Positions 44,833-53,821 of a stretch of DNA of 64,000 nt are shown one piece after another; within the stretch, counting starts at the first letter, position 1; each line of letters opens with the position of its first letter. The DNA comes from Wohlfahrtiimonas larvae. GTDB taxonomy: Bacteria > Pseudomonadota > Gammaproteobacteria > Cardiobacteriales > Wohlfahrtiimonadaceae. The notes beneath the pieces are model-generated. The model was not told the origin of the DNA, searched no databases, and saw only the letters and a program-made list of their open reading frames with translations. The stretch is taken from assembly GCF_039543665.1 (NCBI RefSeq), contig NZ_BAABKE010000007.1, forward strand, positions 59,741-123,740. The letters run 5' to 3'. The position numbers and the translations under genes are program-made.

Positions 44833-45906
44833 ATGAAACGTTCAATAGCAGTAGCAGGTTTAGGCTTAGTTGCATTGACCACTGTACTTGCATCGCAAGA
44901 TACAGGTGGTCGCATTCAGATTTTCCCTGCAGGCAAATTTTATGCCAAAGATGGCCGTAATCCAAATGGCTGGGAATTAACCAAAGAAGCAGCAGATAAA
45001 ATCATCGCAGCAGCACAAGCACGCAAAGATGATTATTTGATTGATTACGAACATCAATCCTTACATGCCGCAACCAATGGGCAGAAAGTAATCGCTGCAG
45101 GTTGGTTTAAAAATATGGAGTTCATTGAAGGTGAAGGATTGTTCGCAACGCCTGTCGATTGGACACAAACTGCAAGTGATCACATTCATCAAAAAGAATA
45201 TCGCTATATTTCACCAACATTCAGAACAAATGCTGCAGGTGAAGTGGTTGAACTATTCAGCGTCGCTTTAACCAACACACCAGCGATTGACGGCATGATG
45301 GGCGTTGTCGCATTAAGCGAAATTCCACCTGAACCATCATCTGATGTCACGATTGCAGTGCCTGCTGTGCCAATCACCAAAGAAACCTTCATGTCAGAAG
45401 TTAAAAAGGTGCTTGGTATTGCCGATGAAATTGCGCCTGATGCATTGATTGGTGCGATTCGTTCATTGGTGAATAAAGTTGAATATCTCACTGTGCAAAC
45501 GCCAGGTAATCCAAATCCTGCGGAATATGTACCGATTGCAATGTTTGAAGAGATGCGTACAGAAGTAGCTACGCTCAAAGCAGATAACTTAAACAAGCAA
45601 GTCACTGCAATTGTAGAAACAGCTTTGACGGATGGCAAATTAACACCAGCACAAAAGGCCTGGGCACTCACCTATGGCGCAAAAGATTTAGTGGGCTTAT
45701 CTGATTACTTGGCCAATGCAACACCGATTGTGATGCTCAATCAACAGCAGCACGTGCATACAGGTGCAACTGTCATCACAGAAGATGTTGAAGCCATGAC
45801 AGAACGCGCACGTCAGATGGGTATTTCGCTAGAAGATTATCAAGCCCGTTTAGCAAAAATGAACCAAGAACTTATTAATCAATCAAGGAAAAGACTATGT
45901 CAGTGA
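44833..45906 (+). CDS. Head maturation protease/scaffold (Mu gpI-like)
   Basis: The 357-residue protein has the Mu I protease N-terminal domain: RIQIFPAGKFYAKDGR, DDYLIDYEHQSLHAATNG, AAGWFKNMEF, IHQKEYRYISPTF and VALTNTPAID. An Ala/Thr-rich scaffold half follows, with an internal Met (about residue 185) that could start a Z-like scaffold. It overlaps the major capsid gene by 10 bp. Confidence 0.9.
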   Translation: MKRSIAVAGLGLVALTTVLASQDTGGRIQIFPAGKFYAKDGRNPNGWELTKEAADKIIAAAQARKDDYLIDYEHQSLHAATNGQKVIAAGWFKNMEFIEGEGLFATPVDWTQTASDHIHQKEYRYISPTFRTNAAGEVVELFSVALTNTPAIDGMMGVVALSEIPPEPSSDVTIAVPAVPITKETFMSEVKKVLGIADEIAPDALIGAIRSLVNKVEYLTVQTPGNPNPAEYVPIAMFEEMRTEVATLKADNLNKQVTAIVETALTDGKLTPAQKAWALTYGAKDLVGLSDYLANATPIVMLNQQQHVHTGATVITEDVEAMTERARQMGISLEDYQARLAKMNQELINQSRKRLCQ

Positions 45907-46829
45907 TTAAACCTGAGCGCATTAAGCAGCTCGAAACAGATGTCAAAATGAACTTTCAGTTGGGTCAAGAGCACAAGAAAGTTGATAAATCACATGAACG
46001 CTTCACGATGACTGTGCCGTCTAACTCAGCATCTAATACTTATGAGTGGTTGGGTGAAATGCCTGGCGTGAATGAATGGGTTGGCCCACGTAAATTGGGT
46101 AATGTTCAGATGTTTGCGTATGAGGTTCATAACAAATCATGGGAAGCTTCTGTTCAAGTGACAGAAATGGAAGTGATGAACAATCAATTGGCAGGTAAAT
46201 ATTTAAATGCCCAAAAATTGGGACAAACCATTGAATCCCATCCTGCAAAATTATCCTTCTTGGCTTTAGCAAGTGGTCATTTAAATACTTGCTATGACGG
46301 ACAGAACTTCTTTGATACAGAACATCCTGTCTTTGCAAACAATGATGGTACGGGGGCTGTCACTAAAGTATCCAATAATGATGAGGGAGATGATCCCGAT
46401 GCATTGGCATGGTTCTTGTTAGACACAACTGACATCATTCAGCCCATTGTTTTCCAACCACGTACTTCTGTTCGCTTTATGACCAATGGCCGTACAGATG
46501 AATCTGAAGCCTTCTTCATGGAAAAAGTCATCAAGTTTGGTGCGGACTACTACGGCAATGTTGGCTACGGCTTATGGTGTAAAGCATACCGTTCAACAAA
46601 ACCATTGACTGCTGAAAACATCGAAAAAGCATACGTTGAAATGACGAATTGGAAAGCCAATGGCGGTGAAAACTTAGGTGTTGCCCCTGATTTATTGGTG
46701 ATTCCATCATTGATGAAGTTTGATGCTGCGAAGATTTTGAAATCTAAATTCATCGATGGTACAGACAACACGCTCTATGACTTGTTGGAAGTATTGGAAT
46801 CTCCAAAGCTTAACAACGTACCAAAATAA
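45897..46829 (+). CDS. Major capsid protein (Mu gpT-like)
   Basis: The 310-residue protein fits Mu gpT: VPSNSASNTYEWLGEMPGVNEWVGPRKL, FAYEVHNKSWEASVQVTEMEV, CYDGQNFFDTEHPV and the late YGNVGYGLWCKAYRSTKPLT. It forms the icosahedral head. Confidence 0.94.
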   Translation: MSVIKPERIKQLETDVKMNFQLGQEHKKVDKSHERFTMTVPSNSASNTYEWLGEMPGVNEWVGPRKLGNVQMFAYEVHNKSWEASVQVTEMEVMNNQLAGKYLNAQKLGQTIESHPAKLSFLALASGHLNTCYDGQNFFDTEHPVFANNDGTGAVTKVSNNDEGDDPDALAWFLLDTTDIIQPIVFQPRTSVRFMTNGRTDESEAFFMEKVIKFGADYYGNVGYGLWCKAYRSTKPLTAENIEKAYVEMTNWKANGGENLGVAPDLLVIPSLMKFDAAKILKSKFIDGTDNTLYDLLEVLESPKLNNVPK

Positions 46830-46882
46830 CCATCCTTTGAACTTGAAGCACCCTAATTTTAGGGTGCATTTAAGGAGCTAAC
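46830..46882 (+). other. Hairpin element downstream of gpT
   Basis: GCACCCTAA/TTAGGGTGC (46848-46856 with 46859-46867) forms a strong hairpin without a T-run, just ahead of the AAGGAG of the next gene. A structured element downstream of gpT has been described in other Mu-like phages under the name mu-gpT-DE; whether this is a member is unknown. Confidence 0.4.
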
Positions 46883-47458
46883 ATGCCTGAAAATAAACAA
46901 TTAACCGTGCAGAAATTGCAAGAAAAACTAGATGCAATGGGCGTTCCATACAACAAAAAAGCAAAGTTGGAAGAACTTCAAGCCCTTTATGATGAAAACC
47001 AACGTCCTTTTGAAGTTGTGCCAGGTCAAATGGTGAAAGTTATGACCAAAGATAAGGATGGTAATGACATCGAAGGCGAAATGGCATTGGATTTATTGAT
47101 GGGAGCTGATGAAGTGATCATTCAATTGAAAGAAGAAAATGCACAGTTGAAAGCGACCAATGTATCACTTTATGAAGTCAATGAAGCATTAGAAGCAAAA
47201 AATGCAGAATTGGAAGCCAAACAATCCACAATCATTATGGGTGAATTGGATGAAGCCACCGAAGATCATAATCTTGGTACGGGTGACAATATTGCAAATG
47301 TTTCCACTGTGATTGGTTTGGAATCTCGCATGCGTGCAGGTTTTACATTCACACGCAAAACAGCCACTTATTACTTGAGTGATGAAGAGCTGGCAGCGAT
47401 CAAGGCGGATAATCACTTAATCATTCATGGTGAAGTGAAAAAGCGTGAGGTTGAGTAA
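46883..47458 (+). CDS. Hypothetical head-region protein with HeH-like N terminus (191 aa)
   Basis: Residues 1-40 (LTVQKLQEKLDAMGVPYNKKAKLEELQALYDE) look like a HeH/SAP-type helix-extended-helix. A coiled coil lies around 85-125. The C terminus (FTFTRKTATYYLSDEELAAIKAD) resembles the FluMu HI1506-like family in the gp35 position of Mu. It may be a minor head protein. Confidence 0.75.
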   Translation: MPENKQLTVQKLQEKLDAMGVPYNKKAKLEELQALYDENQRPFEVVPGQMVKVMTKDKDGNDIEGEMALDLLMGADEVIIQLKEENAQLKATNVSLYEVNEALEAKNAELEAKQSTIIMGELDEATEDHNLGTGDNIANVSTVIGLESRMRAGFTFTRKTATYYLSDEELAAIKADNHLIIHGEVKKREVE

Positions 47459-47874
47459 TGTACGCCTCAGTTCAGGATTTGATCAAGCAATATGGTGAGA
47501 TTGAAGCTATGGCATTATCTGACCGTGTGCGCCGCAACAAAATTGATCCCGTTGTGTTGGAAAACGCATTGGATGATGCCAATAGCACCATTGATACATA
47601 TTTGAGTCGCTATACATTGCCATTGAAATCAGTACCCAAGGCATTAAAACGCATTGCTTGTGATATGGCACGCTATTACTTATGTGGCGGTGCTGTGGTG
47701 GAAACTGAACTGATTCGCCGCCGTTATGAAGATGCCATTCGCTTCTTGGAAAAAGTGGCGAATGGTTCTATCCAATTGGGCTTGGATGATAACAACGAAG
47801 CCGTGGAAACGGATGATGATTCCATCATGTTTTCTAATCCTAAAAACAAAATATTTAGTCGAGATATCTCATGA
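47458..47874 (+). CDS. Mu gp36-like protein (DUF1320)
   Basis: The 138-residue protein has the DUF1320 pattern: YASVQDLIKQYGEIEAMAL, LENALDDANSTIDTYLSRYTLP and RIACDMARYYL. It is a head-tail connector component. The ATG overlaps the upstream stop (TAATG). Confidence 0.9.
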   Translation: MYASVQDLIKQYGEIEAMALSDRVRRNKIDPVVLENALDDANSTIDTYLSRYTLPLKSVPKALKRIACDMARYYLCGGAVVETELIRRRYEDAIRFLEKVANGSIQLGLDDNNEAVETDDDSIMFSNPKNKIFSRDIS

Positions 47875-48539
47875 TTGCAACTGTTGAAACGCGTATTGTT
47901 GAGCGATTGCGTGAAGGGTTGGGCGACATTGTGGCATCCATTGGCAGTTATGGTGGTGAATTGGATGACAATGTCTTTGATTCCATTCGTGTATTGCCTG
48001 CAATTTGGGTCACTTATGGTGGTTCAAGTCGCATTGAGGTTGCTAACACTGCGCGTTCTCGCTTTAGAGAAACTCATCAATTCATCACCATGATTGCCGT
48101 GCGCTCTGTACGCTCAGAAGAAGCCCAACGATTGGGTGGTACTGATCTTTATGAAGTGGGTAGTTATCAACTCATTCGTGCAGTGAAGTATTTGCTCACT
48201 AATCAAACGTTGGGTGGCATCGTTCACAAGGGATTAACGCCACGTAACATCCGCACATTGCACAATCACACCATGACAATGGAAGGTGCTTTGTCTGTGT
48301 TTGCAGTGGAGTGGGAAGTTTTATTGGATGAATTTAGTCAATTAGAAGATGGAAGATTCCCCATTGAAACAGATGATCCTAACCATCCTGATCATTGGTT
48401 CAACGAATTCAAACGGAACGCTTTATCCCCTGAATACCCTGATCTTTTATCCATTTATGGCAAGGTTCAAAACACTGAACCAACTGAAGAATCCGTATCC
48501 TTTATCACAAAATTAGGAGACAACAATGCTGAAAGTTAA
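47871..48539 (+). CDS. Mu gp37-like protein
   Basis: The 222-residue protein aligns in position and pattern with the Mu gp37 family (VETRIVERLREGLGDI, LPAIWVTYGG, GGTDLYEVGSYQLIRAVKYLLTNQ, AVEWEVLLDE). It is a tail-terminator-type protein. It overlaps both neighbours. Confidence 0.85.
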   Translation: MIATVETRIVERLREGLGDIVASIGSYGGELDDNVFDSIRVLPAIWVTYGGSSRIEVANTARSRFRETHQFITMIAVRSVRSEEAQRLGGTDLYEVGSYQLIRAVKYLLTNQTLGGIVHKGLTPRNIRTLHNHTMTMEGALSVFAVEWEVLLDEFSQLEDGRFPIETDDPNHPDHWFNEFKRNALSPEYPDLLSIYGKVQNTEPTEESVSFITKLGDNNAES

Positions 48540-48723
48540 AGCAAACAATGGCATTCGAGTGCCATATGAACACAAGGCCAATCAATACATTGGCAGTGAA
48601 CCTGTTGAAGTGAAAGCTTCAGCTTATTATCTTCGTCAGATCAAAGCTGGCGATCTCATTGAGGTTGTAGATGTTAAAACAACTAAAAAAACTGCGCAAA
48701 AAGATGAGGTGAAGAATGGCTAG
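48526..48723 (+). CDS. DUF2635-like small protein (Mu gp38 position)
   Basis: The 65-residue protein (VKANNGIRVPYEHKANQYIG, DLIEV near the end) is the small DUF2635 protein before the sheath gene in Mu-like phages. It overlaps gp37 by 14 bp and the sheath by 8 bp. Confidence 0.82.
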   Translation: MLKVKANNGIRVPYEHKANQYIGSEPVEVKASAYYLRQIKAGDLIEVVDVKTTKKTAQKDEVKNG

Positions 48724-50134
48724 TCCAAATATTAGCTTTGAAACGATCCCAAGCTCTATTCGTGTGCCTGGTCGTTACATTGAGTTTAATACCAAGCTTG
48801 CAGTGCGCACATTGCCAGCGAATCCACAGAAAGTGCTATTGATTGCACAGCAACTGCCAACAGCCACGATCGAACCATTAACACCTGTTCAAGTGTTTAG
48901 TGATGATGAAGCTGCTAACTTATTTGGTGCAGGCTCTTGGGCGCATTTATTAACACGCCAAGCGATTCGCAATAATCAATACATGGATTTCTCCGTGATT
49001 GGCGTAAAAGATGATGAGGCAGGCATTCAAGCTGTGGGTGATCTCACAATTTCGGGTGCTGCGGGCTCATCAGGTCAAGTGATTGTTAATGTTGGCGTAG
49101 AAGATTACCGTGTTTCAGTCACAAGTAAAGAAGCAACCGCATCCATTATGGATCGTTTGGTTGAGGTATTGAATGGTGATCCTGATAGCCCTGTAATCGC
49201 AGCCAAAGCAGACAATAAAATCACATTAACGGCAAAACATGCTGGCGAAATTGGCAATGAAATCACGATTTCAATTCGTACAACAAGCCGTGATCTAATT
49301 GTTTCAAGCAATCCAATGGCGAACGGCGAAGGCAACCCGAACATTGTCAAAGCCTTGGCGGAAGTGGCTGGTAAGCATTACCACATCATTATTTCCCCTT
49401 TCAGCGATGATCCAAACTTGCAATCGTTGAGTGAACACATTGAAAACGTCAGTAATGCCATTGAAAAACGTGGTGCAATTGGTGTGGCAGCATGGAAAGG
49501 TTCTTTATCTACAGGCACAACACAAGCGGCTAAATTGAATGATGGTCGTTTAACAATGGCATGGTATCGTAATGCGGCTGTGACTAATGGCATAATTGCT
49601 GCAGGCTATGGTGCTGTGATTGCTTTTGAAGAAGATCCAGCGCGACCGCTCAATACGTTAGAGATTAAAGGCCTCGGTATCACAACAGAAAATGATTGGC
49701 CGATGTTCACAGAGCAAAACAATGCATTGTATAACGGCTTAACGCCTTTAACCATCGTCAATAATCGTGTGCAAATCTTGCGTGCGATTAGCACTTACAC
49801 CAAAAATGCCACAGGTACGGATGACCCTGCGTTATTGGACATCACAACCATTCGCACATTGGATTATGTCCGTACTGCAGTGGATCAGCGCATTGCGCTC
49901 CGTTTCCCCCGTGAAAAGCTCTCCAATAAAACACCACCCAAAGTACGCAGTGAAATTTTGGATGTGCTTTACAAAATGGAAGAATTAGAAATTTTGGAAG
50001 AAGTAGCAGCGAATCAAAAGCTATTGATCGTTGAGCGAGATCTTCAAGACCCTAATCGTTTAAATACTGCAATCCCTGCCAATGTGGTTAATGGCTTACA
50101 TGTATTCGCCGCACGCATCGATCTGTATCTTTAA
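48716..50134 (+). CDS. Contractile tail sheath (Mu gpL-like)
   Basis: The 472-residue protein has the Mu L family layout: FETIPSSIRVPGRYIEFN at the N terminus, NPQKVLLIAQQLP, LFGAGSWAHLLTRQAIRNN and a late TTIRTLDYVRTAVDQRIALRFPREKL. The tube gene that normally follows is not here but at 60554. Confidence 0.95.
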   Translation: MASPNISFETIPSSIRVPGRYIEFNTKLAVRTLPANPQKVLLIAQQLPTATIEPLTPVQVFSDDEAANLFGAGSWAHLLTRQAIRNNQYMDFSVIGVKDDEAGIQAVGDLTISGAAGSSGQVIVNVGVEDYRVSVTSKEATASIMDRLVEVLNGDPDSPVIAAKADNKITLTAKHAGEIGNEITISIRTTSRDLIVSSNPMANGEGNPNIVKALAEVAGKHYHIIISPFSDDPNLQSLSEHIENVSNAIEKRGAIGVAAWKGSLSTGTTQAAKLNDGRLTMAWYRNAAVTNGIIAAGYGAVIAFEEDPARPLNTLEIKGLGITTENDWPMFTEQNNALYNGLTPLTIVNNRVQILRAISTYTKNATGTDDPALLDITTIRTLDYVRTAVDQRIALRFPREKLSNKTPPKVRSEILDVLYKMEELEILEEVAANQKLLIVERDLQDPNRLNTAIPANVVNGLHVFAARIDLYL

Positions 50135-50157
50135 TTAATCCATTCTTAACATTAAAT

Positions 50158-50202
50158 CCTGAAAGCCTGCACCTGCAGGCTTTTTTGTTGCCCGTGCATA
50201 AT
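50158..50202 (+). promoter_or_regulatory. Predicted late promoter 4 (baseplate block)
   Basis: The box CCTGAAAGCCTGCACC (50158-50173) lies 23 bases before CATAAT (50197-50202). The predicted start is about 50209, which is the A of the chosen gp46 ATG, so the mRNA could be leaderless. Confidence 0.6.
50163..50186 (+). terminator. Terminator at the sheath/gp46 boundary
   Basis: AAGCCTGC/GCAGGCTT with a 4-base loop and six T residues. Its 5' arm is part of the late-promoter box. Confidence 0.85.
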
Positions 50203-50208
50203 GCCCAC

Positions 50209-50565
50209 ATGGACAGACTATTAAACCCAAATACAGGCGACTATGAAGCCAATGGCGAAATGACCGACACATTGCAAAATGCAGTGTATATCTCGCTCAT
50301 TACACCCCTTGGATCATATTGCTTGAACCCAAGTTTAGGCTCGCTCCTTCACACTCTAAAGCGTGAGAAAGATGTTAGCCGTGTTGGGTTGCTCGCTGAA
50401 CAATATGCATACGAGGCACTTGAGCACATTTTAGATGATGGCCGTGCAAAACAAATCGATATTACAGCTGATCAACCTCACAATGGCGCAATGATTCTCA
50501 ATATTATCGTAATCGATAACAGAGGTGTCAGGAGCGTGTTTAAACACTTGGTATCCGTGATTTAA
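50209..50565 (+). CDS. Baseplate wedge protein (Mu gp46-like)
   Basis: The 118-residue protein matches the GP46 family (MDRLLNPNTGDYEANGEMTD, TLQNAVYISLITPLGSY, LAEQYAYEALEHILDDGRAKQI). I chose ATG 50209, which has no Shine-Dalgarno and coincides with the predicted transcription start. Earlier in-frame codons (TTG 50185) overlap the terminator. Confidence 0.85.
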   Translation: MDRLLNPNTGDYEANGEMTDTLQNAVYISLITPLGSYCLNPSLGSLLHTLKREKDVSRVGLLAEQYAYEALEHILDDGRAKQIDITADQPHNGAMILNIIVIDNRGVRSVFKHLVSVI

Positions 50566-50576
50566 AGGACAGTTAA

Positions 50577-51638
50577 ATGGCATTTAATCCCCCAAAATTT
50601 GAGCAAATCAGAGATTCTATTCTGCGTGATATTAAATCCATGAAGCCAGATGCTGATATCTCCATTGATTCAGATTATTACATCCGTGCATCTAGCGTTG
50701 CTGCGTGTTGCGAGGGTCAATATGCCCATCAATCATGGATTGCTCGCCAAATCTTTGGCGATACTGCGGACACTGAATTTTTAGAATGGCATGCGGCCAC
50801 GCTTGATATTTATCGCAAAGCTGCAACCACATCCACAGGGTTGGTGCGCATCTTTGGTGAACCGCTTTCTGTCATCCAAGAGGATTTGATCATCAAATGG
50901 GGGGATTTAGAGTATCGCACTACAGAAGCCAAAACGATTGAAGCCAAGCAAACCTTTGTGGAGGTTAAAATCATCGCCAATCAAACAGGCACTCGATTCA
51001 ATACAGAAAAAGAACAAGTATCGATGCTGACAGCAGCACCGAGCGGATGTCGCACTGAATGTATTATCCTCAATGCGTTGGGTGGCACAGCACAAGAGTC
51101 CGATGCATCGTTGTTAGATCGTTATTTAGAACGACTGCGCAGACCACCAGCAGGCGGTAACAAATACGATTTTAGAAACTGGGCTTTAGAAGTACCTGGC
51201 GTAACCAATGCCTATGTCTATCCGCTTCGCCGTGGATTGGGAACGGTTGATATTGCCATCACCAGCGCTGCCAATTTACCCTCCGCTGAATTGGTAAAAA
51301 TCACACAAGATCACATTGATGATATTCGTTCAGTGACTGCTAAAGAAGCATTGGTACTAACACCTGTACCAAGTTTTATTGATTTTGATGTCAAAGTCAC
51401 AGTGCAAGGCATTGTGTTATCCGATGCTGAAAAAGAGATCCAAGCGGTTTTATCTGATTATTTCTTGCGCTTAGCGCCTGGAGAATCGTTTATTCTCTCA
51501 CGAGTGGAAGCCTTAATCAGTGACATTGTAGGCGTGATTGATCGCAAAATCATTACACCAACTAGCAACCAAACAGTCGAAATTGACAAAGAAATGACTT
51601 GGTTCAGATTGGGGACACTGAAAGTGAGCGAGCTATGA
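50577..51638 (+). CDS. Baseplate protein J-like (Mu gp47)
   Basis: The 353-residue protein has the Baseplate_J pattern: FEQIRDSILRDIKSM, ARQIFGDTADTEFLEWHAATLDIYRK, ESDASLLDRYLERLRRPPAGGNKYDFRNWALEVPGVTNAYVYP. AAAGGACAG precedes the ATG. It forms the baseplate wedge. Confidence 0.94.
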   Translation: MAFNPPKFEQIRDSILRDIKSMKPDADISIDSDYYIRASSVAACCEGQYAHQSWIARQIFGDTADTEFLEWHAATLDIYRKAATTSTGLVRIFGEPLSVIQEDLIIKWGDLEYRTTEAKTIEAKQTFVEVKIIANQTGTRFNTEKEQVSMLTAAPSGCRTECIILNALGGTAQESDASLLDRYLERLRRPPAGGNKYDFRNWALEVPGVTNAYVYPLRRGLGTVDIAITSAANLPSAELVKITQDHIDDIRSVTAKEALVLTPVPSFIDFDVKVTVQGIVLSDAEKEIQAVLSDYFLRLAPGESFILSRVEALISDIVGVIDRKIITPTSNQTVEIDKEMTWFRLGTLKVSEL

Positions 51639-52225
51639 TGGATTATCGCATTGCATTGCCAAAGCTGCTGCCACCTGTTTCCTATGATCGCAACGGTGCA
51701 GAATTAAAAATCAGTTTATTGGCTGAAGCTAATGCCCTCAATACCGTCCAAGCACACGCAACCAAAGTGCTAAATGCAGTGACACCATTCTATGCAGGTG
51801 AATTGCTAGAAGATTGGGAGCGAGTTTTAGGTTTAATCATTGATAAAGCCGATTTATACCAAGCTCGATTGGAACGTGTGCTAGAAAAACTTGCTGAAGT
51901 GGGTGGTTTAAGCATTCCGTATTTTATCGGATTGGCAGCCAAAACAGGCTATGAGATCAGCATCTCAGAAGGCGCAGATGAAATATTCCGAGCAGGCGTT
52001 AACCGCGTAGGTGATCGCTTAGGTAGCGATGATTTACTGTGGGTTTGGCGTGTTCATGTCAAAAGCAAGTTTGAGAAAATCTATTACTTCAGAGCTGGTA
52101 TGAGCCATGCCAATGACCGCTTACGTGTTTATGCTGACCCTGCCTTAGAAGCAATTCTCAACGACCTAAAGCCAGCCTTTACCTACATTACATTTTTTTA
52201 TTCAGATCTAAATGAGGAATCCTAA
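51635..52225 (+). CDS. Baseplate/tail protein (Mu gp48-like, DUF2313)
   Basis: The 196-residue protein fits the DUF2313/gp48 family that connects wedge and fibre (IALPKLLPPVSYDRNG, DPRTAxELLEDWER-like: GELLEDWERVLGL, DLYQARLERVLEKL, GGLSIPYFIGLAAKTGYEI). The start overlaps the gp47 stop (ATGATG); 51638 is an alternative. Confidence 0.88.
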   Translation: MMDYRIALPKLLPPVSYDRNGAELKISLLAEANALNTVQAHATKVLNAVTPFYAGELLEDWERVLGLIIDKADLYQARLERVLEKLAEVGGLSIPYFIGLAAKTGYEISISEGADEIFRAGVNRVGDRLGSDDLLWVWRVHVKSKFEKIYYFRAGMSHANDRLRVYADPALEAILNDLKPAFTYITFFYSDLNEES

Positions 52226-53118
52226 TGATTATTGATATTCCAACCGTTGAGGGTGGTGAGTTTATTGATGGTGGCCCGAATACTCTCGGCACTATCGTGC
52301 GAGCCAATTTTCTCAACTCATTAATGAAAAGCAGCACCGCAACAACGAAAGAGATCCAAACTGTTTTAAGTAAAAACGGCATTCAACCTGATGATCGTGT
52401 GCATGATCAGTTGTTTAAAGCCATCAGTAAAATGGTGACGGATGGCAAAGTTACGTTGACAGATGTTTTAGGCACATCAAAAACCCTCGCAGCATCTCAG
52501 TTTTTAGTGAACGAAGTGAATAAGAAGATTCCACCTTTATCATCTACATTGAGCGATAATACGACGCAAGCTGCAACACCAAAGATGGTGAATGATGTTA
52601 ATCGTAAAGCGGTACTTGCTCAAACAACTGCTGAGAATGCTGATGCTGAGGCAAAAGGAGCAAAGAAAAAAGCTGATCAAGTACCAAACCCTGCAGCTAA
52701 CAATTTTGTGGTAGGTAATACAACGACTGCTTATAAGCTGATGACTGTTGCTCAGGTAAAATCTCTTTTAGGCGTACCTGCTGCTACAAAACTATATGGC
52801 ACAATTGGCCAAGCAATAGATGGTGCGATGACACAGAAAGCTGTAACAGATGCAATGATTGGCTTTAATCAAAAATATTATGATGTAATGTCTGAAAGAG
52901 TTAGAAAGACAAAATATACAAATACAACAGGCAAGCCGATTTTTGCTAGCTTATATAAAACAAATAATCAGTCAGGCGGATATTTTTATGTTGATGATCA
53001 AATCGTTGCATATTTTTCAAATGGTGCTCAAACGGCGACTGCAACAGCAGTCATTATTCCGCCTGAATCTACATATTATTATGATGTTGCGCTCAGTAAT
53101 TTTTGGGAATTAAGATAA
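52225..53118 (+). CDS. Tail fibre protein
   Basis: The 297-residue protein begins with a FluMu-type fibre head (IPTVEGGEFIDGGPN, RANFLNSLMKSSTATTKEIQTVL). The middle is Asn/Thr/Ala-rich (VNDVNRKAVLAQTTAENADAEA) and the C terminus is small and aromatic-rich. It is short for a fibre, so host recognition may rest on a small tip. It overlaps the chaperone gene (TAATG). Confidence 0.82.
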   Translation: MIIDIPTVEGGEFIDGGPNTLGTIVRANFLNSLMKSSTATTKEIQTVLSKNGIQPDDRVHDQLFKAISKMVTDGKVTLTDVLGTSKTLAASQFLVNEVNKKIPPLSSTLSDNTTQAATPKMVNDVNRKAVLAQTTAENADAEAKGAKKKADQVPNPAANNFVVGNTTTAYKLMTVAQVKSLLGVPAATKLYGTIGQAIDGAMTQKAVTDAMIGFNQKYYDVMSERVRKTKYTNTTGKPIFASLYKTNNQSGGYFYVDDQIVAYFSNGAQTATATAVIIPPESTYYYDVALSNFWELR

Positions 53119-53498
53119 TGAATACAAAACATTTTAAAGATAGTCAAAATAATACATTTGGTTTAGATACAACGTCTGAAAATTGGGAATCTTTTATTAA
53201 AGAAGATTGGATTGAAATCACAATCGAAGAAGCGCAAGCAATTGCAAATCCTCCACCATCTCAAATTGAGATTGATCTGCAAAAAGAAAAAGAAAACATT
53301 GCATTTCTTGCATCTGAATCTGAGCGCACAGAATCTGAGATCAAAGTTTATGAGCGTATGCGTGATCGTAATCGTGCTGATGAAGATGACTTAGCAATGC
53401 TTGAAGCATTAGAAGATTATTCGATTGATCTGAAGAAAGTTACAAAGCAAAAAGGATGGCCATTAGAAGTTGAATGGCCTGTAGCCCCTAGGTTTTAA
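53118..53498 (+). CDS. Tail fibre assembly chaperone
   Basis: The 126-residue protein has a conserved N terminus (HFKDSQNNTFGLD) and a C terminus KQKGWPLEVEWPVAPRF typical of fibre assembly proteins, with a charged helical middle. It follows the fibre gene with a one-base start/stop overlap. Confidence 0.8.
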   Translation: MNTKHFKDSQNNTFGLDTTSENWESFIKEDWIEITIEEAQAIANPPPSQIEIDLQKEKENIAFLASESERTESEIKVYERMRDRNRADEDDLAMLEALEDYSIDLKKVTKQKGWPLEVEWPVAPRF

Positions 53499-53627
53499 AT
53501 AAAGATGGCGACTGTATGAATGCGTGAACATTCATACAGCCAGCTGAACTGATCTGACCAGTTAACCCATTGCGTTGAAGCGCAAGACCATCCCCTTGCA
53601 AGGGATAATGATTTTAGAGGTTAACGA
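53499..53627 (+). other. Structured leader before com
   Basis: It holds an 11-bp hairpin CTGTATGAATG/CATTCATACAG (53512-53539), a smaller one AACTG/CAGTT (53547-53563, with a GATC in the loop), a short GCG/CGC hairpin and the palindrome CCCTTGCAAGGG. This dense secondary structure sits where Mu has the mom promoter/leader region. Confidence 0.6.
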
Positions 53628-53786
53628 TTGGAAAAGAAAGCCATTGACGCAACAAAAGAGGAAATTAGATGTCAATCATGTAACAAAAAGCTCGCTGTCG
53701 GCATATATGTGCTAGTTGAGATCAAGTGTCCTCGCTGTAAAACCCTCAATTCTTTTCAAAAATCGAACGCTAAGAGCGTCTTTTAA
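53628..53786 (+). CDS. Com-like zinc-finger translational regulator (52 aa)
   Basis: EIRCQSCNKKLAVGIYVLVE and then IKCPRCKTLNSF give a CxxC-x(n)-CxxC zinc ribbon like Mu Com (RCKNCNKLLFK...RCPRC). In Mu, Com binds a hairpin in the mom mRNA to open its ribosome site. Start is a TTG with AGAGG 7-8 bases upstream. It lies 35 bp before the methylase, where Mom would be. Confidence 0.85.
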   Translation: MEKKAIDATKEEIRCQSCNKKLAVGIYVLVEIKCPRCKTLNSFQKSNAKSVF

Positions 53787-53815
53787 ATGAGTGCCATGAG
53801 CACCTTCTTTAGGAG
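53767..53815 (+). promoter_or_regulatory. Tandem hairpins before the methylase start
   Basis: Two small hairpins, ACGCT/AGCGT (53767-53779) and GTGC/GCAC (53791-53803), each followed by a pyrimidine run, lie just before AGGAG of the methylase. They are candidates for the RNA that Com would bind. Confidence 0.45.
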
Positions 53816-53821
53816 ATGCTC